Of a stretch of DNA of 8,168 nt, positions 1 through 7,363 are shown piece after piece; within the stretch, counting starts at the first letter, position 1, and each line of letters begins with the position of its first letter. The stretch spans positions 1 through 8,168 of the forward strand of contig CAJOKK010000062.1 in NCBI GenBank assembly GCA_905235165.1, in the 5' to 3' direction. The notes under the pieces were generated by a model that did not search any database, was not told the DNA's origin, and saw nothing but the letters and a program-made list of their open reading frames with translations. The position numbers were made by a program, and so were the translations under genes. Source of the DNA: an uncultured Atopobiaceae bacterium (GTDB taxonomy: Bacteria; Actinomycetota; Coriobacteriia; Coriobacteriales; Atopobiaceae).

Positions 1-1
1 G

Positions 2-76
2 ATCGACACCCCGATGGAGGCCCGCTTCATGGCCTCCGGTGGCATCCTTCCCTACGTCCTCGATCACCTGGCCTAA
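2..76 (+). CDS. Aconitate hydratase, C-terminal end only (partial)
   Basis: This is the 3' end of a gene that begins before the window. Frame 2 reads IDTPMEARFMASGGILPYVL followed by DHLA and a TAA stop. The pattern IDT-x-x-E-x-x-(x)3-GGIL-x-YVL is what I know from the extreme C terminus of the AcnA/IRP-type aconitases, which isomerise citrate to isocitrate with a 4Fe-4S cluster in the TCA cycle. Only 24 residues are visible, so the cluster ligands and catalytic residues cannot be checked, and another member of the aconitase superfamily is possible. The gene is followed by a 445-bp non-coding stretch with a strong hairpin, so it is probably transcribed separately from the cell-wall genes downstream. 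Confidence 0.7.
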   Translation: MDTPMEARFMASGGILPYVLDHLA

Positions 77-86
77 GAAAAGAACT

Positions 87-108
87 GGCCCGTTATTGTC
101 ACTGAAAA
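87..108. repeat. Decayed third copy of the intergenic repeat
   Basis: The stretch GGCCCGTTATTGTCACTGAAAA resembles the right half of the 52-bp unit (GGGCCGTTTTTTGTCACAAAA in copy A). Its GTCAC is 110 bp before that of copy A, close to the 125-bp spacing between copies A and B. The left arm GTGACAAA is missing here, so it would be a partial or eroded copy. It is short and the match is imperfect, so the call is tentative. Confidence 0.4.
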
Positions 109-145
109 GCGGCCCCGTCACGGCACCCAGCCATGGCGGGGCCGC
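109..145 (+). terminator. Strong GC hairpin after the aconitase gene, terminator-like
   Basis: GCGGCCCCG at 109-117 pairs perfectly with CGGGGCCGC at 137-145. The stem continues through a G-U pair (118/136), two pairs (119/135, 120/134), one mismatch and three more pairs (122-124 with 130-132), closing on a five-base loop. It begins 32 nt after the aconitase stop. There is no U tract on its 3' side, so in the + direction it would be a U-less terminator or a transcript-end stabiliser. On the minus strand the stem is followed by TTTT, so it could also stop antisense transcription. The hairpin is seen directly; its role is inferred from position. Confidence 0.45.
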
Positions 146-172
146 TCGCCGTGCTCCGCTGCCCTGCCGCAC

Positions 173-224
173 TTCCTACCAAATAGTGACAATTCGGGCC
201 GTTTTTTGTCACAAAATGGTGGCT
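173..224. repeat. 52-bp intergenic repeat, copy A
   Basis: This 52-bp unit runs from TTCCTACCAAA to AAAATGGTGGCT and matches copy B at 298-349 in 46 of 52 positions with no gaps. It contains GTGACAA (186-192) facing TTGTCAC (206-212). The right arm lies inside the perfect palindrome TTTTGTCACAAAA (204-216). A GC-rich hairpin (GGGCGCC 225-231 with GGCGCCC 244-250) follows at once. The unit has no convincing coding capacity. It could be a dispersed intergenic element of the genome or a pair of regulator sites; the window alone does not decide. Confidence 0.8.
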
Positions 225-297
225 GGGCGCCCCGGCCCACACCGGCGCCCCGAATCGGCACCTCGCCACGGCCCGCTGCGGCGTTCCGCCCCGGCCC

Positions 298-349
298 TTC
301 CTACCAAAAAGTGACAAATCGGGGCCGGTTTTGTCACAAAATGGTGGCT
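298..349. repeat. 52-bp intergenic repeat, copy B
   Basis: This is the second copy of the unit at 173-224, starting 125 bp further on. The differences are confined to positions 12, 21, 27, 29, 30 and 31 of the unit, mostly in the spacer between the inverted arms, so the arms are better kept than the loop. GTGACAAA (311-318) faces TTTGTCAC (330-337), and the palindrome TTTTGTCACAAAA lies at 329-341. Sequence before each copy is also loosely alike (GGCACC...GCCA...CCGCT...CC before TTCCTACC), so the full repeating period may be about 110-125 bp. Confidence 0.8.
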
Positions 350-388
350 CGATCCGGCGCTCGTAACATTTCGTGACGTCTCTTGACC

Positions 389-406
389 TGCCGAGATAGC
401 TCGGCA
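389..406 (+). other. Small hairpin upstream of the cyclophilin promoter
   Basis: TGCCGAG (389-395) pairs perfectly with CTCGGCA (400-406) around the four-base loop ATAG. No run of T follows, so it is not a standard terminator. It lies about 45 bp before the proposed -10 element at 450-458 and could be an operator-like inverted repeat. Apart from this hairpin I see nothing recognisable in 350-449. Confidence 0.35.
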
Positions 407-449
407 ATCGTATTTACCCCATGCCGAAAATGTGAAAAGAACTCCACAC

Positions 450-458
450 TGCTAAAAT
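450..458 (+). promoter_or_regulatory. Candidate extended -10 promoter for the cyclophilin gene
   Basis: TGCTAAAAT matches an extended -10 element (TG-n-TAnnnT). No good -35 hexamer lies 16-19 bp upstream, which is typical of extended -10 promoters. Transcription would begin near 464-466, giving a leader of about 57 nt that includes a small hairpin (GTCGC 486-490 with GCGAC 497-501) just before the ribosome site. It is the best promoter-like sequence in the AT-rich stretch ahead of position 522. It could drive the cyclophilin gene alone or the whole cluster. Confidence 0.4.
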
Positions 459-521
459 ACACAAACTAGGTATGCAGAACTAATTGTCGCTTCACCGCGA
501 CGTGGTTAGGAGCTTGGTAGC

Positions 522-1064
522 ATGGGTTTTTTCGCCGATCCGCTCTATGAGCCTTCATATCAACTCGTTGGCGACGAGGTCGCCGTCTTCACTACCAGCA
601 AGGGTACGATTCGCGTTGCCCTTGACACTGCTGGCGCACCGCGTCACGCGGCCAATCTCTGCGAGCTTGCCTCGGCGGGCTTCTATGATGGCCTCAAGTT
701 CCATCGCTATGTTCCCGGCTTCGTCATCCAGGGTGGCTGCCCCAACACGCGCGATATGACGCCCGAGCAGGTTGCCGCTGGTAGGCCGGGCCCCGATGGC
801 CAGCCTGGCACGGGTGGCCCTGGCTATCGCATTCGCCAGGAGTACACCTCTAACCCCAACAACAGTCACGAGAACGGCGCGCTCGCCATGGCACGCAGTC
901 AGGATCCGGATAGCGCCGGATCTCAGTTCTACTTCTGTTTGGGACCCCAGCACATGCTCGACTCGGGTTACACTGTCTTTGGTTCCACCATCGACGGCCT
1001 TGATGTCATCTCCGCGCTGCGTGCCGGCGACGTCATCGAGTCTGTGCGAATCGACCACCAGTAA
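522..1064 (+). CDS. Peptidyl-prolyl cis-trans isomerase, cyclophilin type
   Basis: The 180-residue product is a single cyclophilin domain, which catalyses cis-trans isomerisation of X-Pro bonds during protein folding. The signature FHRYVPGFVIQGG spans residues 60-72 and supplies the catalytic Arg62 with Phe67 and Gln70. GSQFYF (133-138) and LDSGYTVFG (146-154) are the other core motifs. The position equal to Trp121 of human CypA appears to be Met, as expected for a form with weak cyclosporin binding. There is no signal peptide or membrane segment, so it should be cytoplasmic. Between GGCPN and GTGGPGY lies a loop some 18 residues longer than in compact bacterial cyclophilins. The ATG has AGGAG (508-512) nine bases upstream. 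The next gene starts 71 bp later on the same strand. The family is certain; the substrate is unknown. Confidence 0.95.
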   Translation: MGFFADPLYEPSYQLVGDEVAVFTTSKGTIRVALDTAGAPRHAANLCELASAGFYDGLKFHRYVPGFVIQGGCPNTRDMTPEQVAAGRPGPDGQPGTGGPGYRIRQEYTSNPNNSHENGALAMARSQDPDSAGSQFYFCLGPQHMLDSGYTVFGSTIDGLDVISALRAGDVIESVRIDHQ

Positions 1065-1135
1065 GAACACGCGATAACTAGACCATATACACAGTTGCAA
1101 CGTTCTTCAAAAGCGACACGACACGAGGAGCAACA

Positions 1136-2629
1136 GTGAACCAACAGGCATTCGAAGCAGGTAAGGCAGCATATCGCCGTGGCGACGTCAACGGGGCCAT
1201 CGAGGCCCTGCAGCAGGCGAAGCTTCCCGGCGAGGTCGCGGGTAGCGTAGACCACCTCATGGGCAATTGCCTCATGAAGCTCGGCCGCTACGACGAGGCC
1301 GCTACCGCTTACGGTGACGCCCTGCGTGATACCTCGTATGGCAATACGGGCGCTCTCGCCTGCAACCGCGGCCGTGCCCTGCTTGCCGCCAATCGTCCGC
1401 AGGAGGCCATTGCCTCTCTCACCATGGCCACGAAGGATCCCAGCTATCCCACGCCCTACAAGGTGCAGATCGCGCTCGGCAACGCCTACCTCAAGGTTGG
1501 CAACGCTCGCGACGCTGGCGTGGCCTTCCGTAACGCCGCGATTGACGAGACCAACCCCGATCCCTCGCATGCCCTGCGTAGCCTCGGCTCCTGCTTCATG
1601 CAGATGGGCCGTTCCGTCGACGCCGTTGAGGCCTACCGCACGGCGCTCGACTTCTCCACGCCCCAGGCCGACCAGAATGCCATCTATGCCGACCTCGGCT
1701 TGGCCTATGTCTCGGCCAACCGCATGAACGAGGCGGTCGATGCCTTCAACCACGCCACCGCCGATGGCACCTATCGCCTCTCGGTCGAGGCCAACCTCGC
1801 TTATGAGGCCGCCCGCCGCGCCTCTAGCCACATTAACGCCGCGAGGCCGTCCGAGACCGACCAGTTCCTTGCGGCCGCCGGCTACGGTTCCGACATCGAT
1901 CCGCTTGACCCGCTGGGGGAGTCCGGCCAGTTCATTCCTTCTCCCGAGGACACGGGCTTCTTCTCCATTAACGAGAAGGACCTCGTTGAGCAGGAGAAGC
2001 GCGAGCGCTCCAAGAGCCTTGGGCACCGTCTGCTCAAGTTCTTCCTCTTCCTGCTGGTCATCGCTGCGATCCTCGGCGCCGCTTGTGGCTACGGCTACTA
2101 CAGCGGTTACGGTTGGCCGACGCAGGAGAACGTGACCAAGGACTTCTTCAAGAGCGGCGGAACCGATCAGGACCTTCTCTCCGCGAACCTCACCGCTTCG
2201 CAGAAGAACGAGATCATCAACGTGGTGCCGGCCTCCTCTACCAACGTCAAGGTGACGGGTGTCGACCGCGCTATGGCTACCACCAAGGTCTACTGCACGG
2301 CGGCGCTCTCTGCCGGTGGCGAGCAGGCCTATGAGGTTGGCCTTTCCCGTTCTGGCTTTGGCTGGAAGATTGACTCCATTGAGGTCGATTACCCCTCGCA
2401 GGACGGTGAGGACCCCGTGCTGAGCAACTCCTCCTCTGAAAGCCCTGTGACCGCAACGCCCACCAACACCGAGACCCCTGCGGCTGACGCGGCCCAGAAC
2501 GCTGCGGAGCCTGGCGCTGAGCAGCCTTCTGAAGAGGGCACGCCTTCCGAAGAGGGTACGCAGGAGCAGAGTGAGGAGTCTGATGACGGTGCCGTAAACT
2601 ACGACGAAGGCACCGCCAGCGAAGAGTAA
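1136..2629 (+). CDS. TPR-repeat protein with one membrane helix and acidic tail, function unknown
   Basis: I do not recognise a named gene. The 497-residue product starts at GTG with GAGGAG (1125-1130) five bases upstream. Residues 1-213 hold about five to six tetratricopeptide repeats, with typical G-x(2)-A/Y-x(4)-A-x(3)-Y/F-x(2)-A spacing (for example AAYRRGDVNGAIEALQQA at 11-28, LMKLGRYDEAATAYGDAL at 46-63 and GLAYVSANRMNEAVDAFNHA at 188-207). A linker with charged patches follows (about 214-298), then one hydrophobic helix at about 299-320 preceded by Lys/Arg. That predicts TPRs inside the cell and residues 325-420 outside. The exterior part looks like a small folded domain. It is followed by a Ser/Thr/Pro/Glu-rich tail (421-497) with a tandem PSEEGT. 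It lies 60 nt before mreB. A role as adaptor for the elongation machinery is inferred only from this placement and architecture. Confidence 0.85.
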   Translation: MNQQAFEAGKAAYRRGDVNGAIEALQQAKLPGEVAGSVDHLMGNCLMKLGRYDEAATAYGDALRDTSYGNTGALACNRGRALLAANRPQEAIASLTMATKDPSYPTPYKVQIALGNAYLKVGNARDAGVAFRNAAIDETNPDPSHALRSLGSCFMQMGRSVDAVEAYRTALDFSTPQADQNAIYADLGLAYVSANRMNEAVDAFNHATADGTYRLSVEANLAYEAARRASSHINAARPSETDQFLAAAGYGSDIDPLDPLGESGQFIPSPEDTGFFSINEKDLVEQEKRERSKSLGHRLLKFFLFLLVIAAILGAACGYGYYSGYGWPTQENVTKDFFKSGGTDQDLLSANLTASQKNEIINVVPASSTNVKVTGVDRAMATTKVYCTAALSAGGEQAYEVGLSRSGFGWKIDSIEVDYPSQDGEDPVLSNSSSESPVTATPTNTETPAADAAQNAAEPGAEQPSEEGTPSEEGTQEQSEESDDGAVNYDEGTASEE

Positions 2630-2676
2630 GCTTAACTAGAGGCAGCAGAACAACGAGGCAGCAATGCCTGCGTGAC

Positions 2677-2680
2677 AGGA
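2677..2680 (+). promoter_or_regulatory. Ribosome binding site that favours the mreB ATG at 2690
   Basis: AGGA lies nine bases before ATG 2690. An in-frame GTG at 2672 would add VTGLEA and has only a GAGG at 2655-2658, thirteen bases away. MreB proteins usually reach the DLGTANT motif within about 20 residues, which fits the ATG start. The GAGG is instead well placed, five bases before ATG 2664, which opens a three-codon frame (ATG CCT GCG TGA). Confidence 0.55.
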
Positions 2681-2689
2681 TTGGAAGCC

Positions 2690-3736
<1,047 letters not shown>

Positions 3737-3747
3737 GGCGCGAGCGC

Positions 3748-4719
3748 ATGGCGCTGACAGGAAAGGGAACGACCAATCGTTCCAACCTCCGTCGAGGAGA
3801 TCAACAAACAGGCGGGCGGGCGTTGACCATCGCGGTCTCCGTCTCGCTCGTTCTTATGATTGCCAGTACCCAGCCGGCCACGTCGGGCATCTTCACGGGT
3901 GCCCGTAACGCCTTCCAAACCGTTACCATGCCGATCAGGCTCGCTGGCTCGCTGGTGTCGGCCCCCTTCAATGCCTTTGGCAACGTCGTCCACAACCTGA
4001 CGACCGACCAAGAGTCCCTCTCTGACCTCCGCAAGGAGAACGAGGAGCTCACGGCCCGTAACGCCGAGCTCGAGGAGGCGGCCCTTTCTACCGAGCGCCT
4101 CGAGAGCCTGCTCAACCTCAAGAACACCTACTCGCTCACCTCTACGGGTGCGCGCATCATCTCGGGTTCTTCCGACTCTTGGTCCGCCACGGTCGAGATC
4201 GACAAGGGCACGACCTCGGGCATAGCCGTCGGCATGCCGGTGACCGACTCCGCCGGCGTCATTGGCCAGGTCATCGAGTGCGGTCCCATCACCTCGCGCG
4301 TCCGTCTCATCACTGACGAGAACTCCGGCGTCTCGGCCATGGTCCAGCAGAGCCGTGCCCAGGGTGTGCTCAAGGGTTCTGCCACGGGCTCTCTGCGCCT
4401 TACGCTCATTCGCACCGACCAAACGGTCCAAATTGGCGACACGGTCATTACCAGTGGCTTGGGCGGCGTCTTCCCTAAGGGCCTGCCCCTTGGCAAGGTA
4501 ACGAATGTCGAGAAGACCCCGGGCGCCCTCTACTACGAGATCGTCGTTGAGCCCATTTCTTCTGCGGCGACCCTCGAGGAGGTTCTTGTCATCACGGCCA
4601 TCTCTGATGGCCAGCGCGCGACCTCGGACGACATCGCCGAGGCCGATAACCAGGACAAGTCGGCCTCTTCCGCCGTAAGCACCCCCGCGCCAGCCGAAGA
4701 GCCTACGGAGGAAGAGTAA
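3748..4719 (+). CDS. mreC: Rod shape-determining protein MreC
   Basis: MreC is a membrane-anchored exterior scaffold that links MreB inside to PBP2 outside. The 323-residue product has a short basic cytoplasmic start (1-25), one membrane helix (about 26-42), a coiled coil rich in Glu, Leu and Arg (about 86-128), and the double beta-barrel region from about 133 to 285. The family signature DTVITSGLGGVFPKGLPLG occupies 231-249. A flexible acidic tail (about 287-323) ends in EEPTEEE, longer than the barrel fold needs. The start ATG lies 11 nt after the mreB stop, with AGGG (3735-3738) overlapping that stop as ribosome site, so its translation is probably coupled to mreB. The stop TAA overlaps an ATG (TAATG) that opens a small frame leading into mreD. 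Confidence 0.95.
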   Translation: MALTGKGTTNRSNLRRGDQQTGGRALTIAVSVSLVLMIASTQPATSGIFTGARNAFQTVTMPIRLAGSLVSAPFNAFGNVVHNLTTDQESLSDLRKENEELTARNAELEEAALSTERLESLLNLKNTYSLTSTGARIISGSSDSWSATVEIDKGTTSGIAVGMPVTDSAGVIGQVIECGPITSRVRLITDENSGVSAMVQQSRAQGVLKGSATGSLRLTLIRTDQTVQIGDTVITSGLGGVFPKGLPLGKVTNVEKTPGALYYEIVVEPISSAATLEEVLVITAISDGQRATSDDIAEADNQDKSASSAVSTPAPAEEPTEEE

Positions 4720-4772
4720 TGGCCGCCATGAATCGTGAAGCCTTCAGGAGGGGAGGTCGAACATGCAGGTAA
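4719..4772 (+). CDS. Possible 17-codon leader ORF bridging mreC and mreD
   Basis: The frame encodes MAAMNREAFRRGGRTCR. Its ATG overlaps the mreC stop as TAATG and has GGAGG (4707-4711) seven bases upstream. It reads through the mreD ribosome site and stops at TAA 4770-4772, ten bases inside mreD in a different frame. Such an arrangement could couple mreD translation to mreC by carrying ribosomes across the 43-nt gap. The GGAGG also encodes part of the acidic end of MreC (Glu codons), so the ribosome site may be a coincidence. The peptide is basic and resembles no protein I know. Confidence 0.3.
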   Translation: MAAMNREAFRRGGRTCR

Positions 4773-5317
4773 AGGATAGAAACCGCTCTGCTCGTAGCAT
4801 CGCCACTCTGGCGATCGTCTCTCTCGTGCTGCAGCTCGGCTTTGCCCCCTCCCTTGTTCTTGGGCAGGGCCATCCGAACTTCGCCTTCATCTTTGTTGGC
4901 ATCATCGCCCTCTCCATTGGTGGTCGCACGGCTGTGACCTGCGGCTTCTTTGCGGGCTTGCTCTTTGACCTCTCGTCTACGGGCCCCGTTGGCCTCTGCA
5001 GCCTGCTCTTCTCCCTGGCCGCCTACATTCTGGGAATCGAGCTTCGTGACCGCGTTAGCGAAGAGCCCATGATGACGCTCATTCCCTTCTCGGTCGCGAC
5101 CCTCTGCGTCGCCCTTTGCTACAACATCTCGATGGTTGCCTTTGGGGCAAGCAACTCGCTTCTGGAGGCGCTGGTCTTCAGGGCCTTGCCCACGACCTTG
5201 CTTACCGTCCTGTGCTACCTGCCTTACCTGTTCATCGTCAGCCTGGCGCACGGAGGCTCTCAGCGTCCGAACACCCCGATGAAGTCGCGTAATCGCTACA
5301 CCCTCGGAAACCGGTAG
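4763..5317 (+). CDS. mreD: Rod shape-determining protein MreD
   Basis: MreD is the polytopic membrane partner of MreC in the elongation complex. The 184-residue product is very hydrophobic, with about five to six membrane segments (roughly 11-33, 39-52, 56-72, 76-93, 105-128 and 142-162). The stretch GFFAGLLFDLSSTGPVGL (61-78) is the most conserved part of the family, with the typical G-x(3)-GLL-x-D and a following G-x-x-G. The C-terminal 20 residues are basic and probably cytoplasmic. The start ATG at 4763 has GGAGG (4752-4756) six bases upstream within a purine-rich run from 4746. The gene lies 43 nt after mreC and ends 10 nt before the PBP2 gene. Sequence identity in this family is low, so the call rests on hydropathy, the motif and position. 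Confidence 0.92.
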   Translation: MQVKDRNRSARSIATLAIVSLVLQLGFAPSLVLGQGHPNFAFIFVGIIALSIGGRTAVTCGFFAGLLFDLSSTGPVGLCSLLFSLAAYILGIELRDRVSEEPMMTLIPFSVATLCVALCYNISMVAFGASNSLLEALVFRALPTTLLTVLCYLPYLFIVSLAHGGSQRPNTPMKSRNRYTLGNR

Positions 5318-5327
5318 GGTAGGGCAC

Positions 5328-7358
5328 ATGCAGGTTACACTTGCCATACTCGGCATCATCGTCGCGGCGGCTCTGCTCGTTGTCGTTATCCACCGTCGCA
5401 ACAAAGGCACTGATGGCTTCAAGCTCGATATCGGTAATGCCGCACCGACGGCTGCCGGTGGCTCTGACACGTCTTCCGAGAAGACCTTCCATAGCCGCCT
5501 CATCGGCCTGAGCATCTTCTCGGGAATCAGCCTCGGCGTGCTTGCCCTGCGACTCTTCTTCATGCAGATCATCGCCTCGGAAGATTACGCCGAGCAGGCT
5601 GAGTCTAACCGCACGCGTACCGTCACCACGATGGCGCCGCGCGGCCGCATCCTCGACCGCAATGGCTCCGAGCTCGTCTCCAACCGCCCGTCCCTCACCG
5701 TCGCGGCAAGCGTGGACGTGCTGGACAACGATATCGAGATGCAGCTTCTCGCCAACCTCCTCGGCATGCCCCTCCTTGCCGTTCGACGCAAGCTGCAAGA
5801 CCAGAACGAGTCGGCCCAGTCCAAGAGGACCTTGGCCGTTGACGTGTCGCGCCGCGTCGTTGCCTTCATCGACGAGCATCCCTATCTCTTTGATGGCGTT
5901 GAGGTGCAGGAGCGAACCGTTCGTCTCTATCCTAACGGTACCTTGGCGGCACATGTGGTGGGCTATACGGGCACCATCAGCCAGGAAGACCTTGAGTGGA
6001 GCGAGGATCCTCGCAACAACAGCGGCATGCGCTACAACGCCGGTGACATCGTGGGACAGGCCGGCATCGAGCGCGAGTATGAGTCGGTCTTGCAGGGCAT
6101 TCGCGGAGAGCAGGTCGTCTACGTCGACGCCTACGGCAGCGTGCTCTCAAGCTCGTCTTCCATCGAACCGCAGAGTGGTTCCGACGTGGTGCTGACCATC
6201 GACGCGAACGTACAGCGCATGGCAGAGCAGTCGCTTGAGCGCGTCATCAAGCAGGTCAACTCCACGGGAAACCGTGAGTGCGACGCGGGTGGCGTGGTTG
6301 CCATCGACGTCACCAATGGCGAGGTAATCGCCCTGGCCAGCGCCCCGACCTACAACCCCAGCGTCTTCACGGGCGGCATCTCTGATGACGACTGGGAGCG
6401 CCTGAGCTCGGAGGACAGCGCAAGCCCGCTCATGAATCGCGTGGTCTCTGGCTTGTACCCCTCGGCTTCCACCATCAAGCCCCTCGGCGTGCTGGCGGCC
6501 CTCGACCACAAGATCGCCGCGGGTGACAGCTCCTACAACTGCACTGGCTTCTGGACCGGCTTCGGAGAAGACTCGGGCCAGTATTGCTGGAACCACTACG
6601 GTCACGGCATCATGAACCTGCAGACGGGCATCACCTACTCCTGTGACGTGGTGTTCTACGAGATTGGTAAGGGCTTCTACCTGTCGGATAACCCCGAGGG
6701 CCTGCAGGAGACCTATCGCAAGTGGGGCCTTGGTTCCAAGACGGGCATCGACCTGCCCTCCGAAGAGAGCGGCCGCGTGCCCGACGCCGAGTGGAAGTGG
6801 AACTATTGGGACACCTCGCCCGACGACGTGCGCCAGTGGCAGGGTGGCGACAGCACCAACCTCGCCATCGGCCAGGGCGACATCCTCGTGACGCCCCTGC
6901 AGATGTGCTGCGTCTATGCGGGCCTGAGCACGCGCGGCACCATCTGGAAGCCGCACCTGCTCAAGAGCGTTCGTTCCGCCACGGGCGCGGGTACTGTCAT
7001 CGAGCACACTCCCGAGCTGCTCTATTCCATCGAGGAGCCCCCTCCCTTCTTCGATATTGTGATCAACGGCCTCAAGGGCGTGATCTACGAGGAGTCTCCG
7101 GCACAGGCTGCCCACTTCGTCAACATGGCCGAGACCGTTGCCGGCAAGACCGGTACGGCAGAGCGAGCGGGACACGAGCCGACGGGCTGGTTCGTCGCCT
7201 TTGCCCCGGTCGAGAACCCCAAATACGCCGTCGCCTGCATGATCGAGCAGGGCGGCTTCGGTAGCACCAGCGCCATGTACGTTGTGCGTGACGTCCTCGG
7301 TGCCCTGTACAACGAACCCGACACCTCTACCGCCGTCGACGCGACGGGCGCGAGGTAG
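5328..7358 (+). CDS. mrdA: Penicillin-binding protein 2, elongation transpeptidase
   Basis: This is a class B PBP that cross-links peptidoglycan in the lateral wall, working with RodA. The 676-residue product carries the pedestal motif RGRILDRNGSELVSNR (105-120) and GQAGIEREYE (243-252). The transpeptidase domain runs from about 285 to 660, with catalytic STIK (Ser381, Lys384), SCD (438-440) where textbook PBPs have SxN, and KTGT (607-610). An Asp at the third position is, to my knowledge, common in PBP2-type proteins. The N terminus is odd. A hydrophobic segment at 2-21 ends in HRRNKG, a polar linker of about 35 residues follows, and only then comes the usual anchor helix (about 58-80). Canonical PBP2 has a single anchor. 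The start ATG has AGGGT (5316-5320) seven bases upstream overlapping the mreD stop. The gene ends 16 nt before rodA. Confidence 0.95.
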   Translation: MQVTLAILGIIVAAALLVVVIHRRNKGTDGFKLDIGNAAPTAAGGSDTSSEKTFHSRLIGLSIFSGISLGVLALRLFFMQIIASEDYAEQAESNRTRTVTTMAPRGRILDRNGSELVSNRPSLTVAASVDVLDNDIEMQLLANLLGMPLLAVRRKLQDQNESAQSKRTLAVDVSRRVVAFIDEHPYLFDGVEVQERTVRLYPNGTLAAHVVGYTGTISQEDLEWSEDPRNNSGMRYNAGDIVGQAGIEREYESVLQGIRGEQVVYVDAYGSVLSSSSSIEPQSGSDVVLTIDANVQRMAEQSLERVIKQVNSTGNRECDAGGVVAIDVTNGEVIALASAPTYNPSVFTGGISDDDWERLSSEDSASPLMNRVVSGLYPSASTIKPLGVLAALDHKIAAGDSSYNCTGFWTGFGEDSGQYCWNHYGHGIMNLQTGITYSCDVVFYEIGKGFYLSDNPEGLQETYRKWGLGSKTGIDLPSEESGRVPDAEWKWNYWDTSPDDVRQWQGGDSTNLAIGQGDILVTPLQMCCVYAGLSTRGTIWKPHLLKSVRSATGAGTVIEHTPELLYSIEEPPPFFDIVINGLKGVIYEESPAQAAHFVNMAETVAGKTGTAERAGHEPTGWFVAFAPVENPKYAVACMIEQGGFGSTSAMYVVRDVLGALYNEPDTSTAVDATGAR

Positions 7359-7363
7359 CTGAA

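Noticed and set aside
173..349. CRISPR array
   Set aside because: There are only two good copies of a 52-bp unit, the spacing of 73 bp is too long, and the spacers share sequence with each other; no cas genes are present.
39..407. Overlapping open frames on both strands across the intergenic stretch (about 91-102 codons)
   Set aside because: They overlap the repeats and hairpin, have Pro/Arg-rich composition typical of GC-rich non-coding DNA, no good ribosome site and no recognisable domain.
383..416. Promoter with TTGACC (383-388) and TATTTA (411-416)
   Set aside because: The spacer would be 22 bp and is occupied by a hairpin; at 17 bp the sequence is AATCGT, which is not a -10 element.
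968..2026. Long minus-strand open frames opposite the TPR, mreB and PBP2 genes
   Set aside because: They are antisense shadows of well-supported coding genes in high-GC DNA and show no domain or ribosome site.
4761..5335. Identical ACATGCAGGT at the starts of mreD and mrdA
   Set aside because: Only ten bases around a start codon are shared, with different flanks; chance or common initiation context explains it.
6639..6650. SCD in place of SxN in PBP2 as a sign of an inactive enzyme
   Set aside because: The other catalytic motifs STIK and KTGT are intact, and SxD is, to my knowledge, frequent in PBP2-type proteins.
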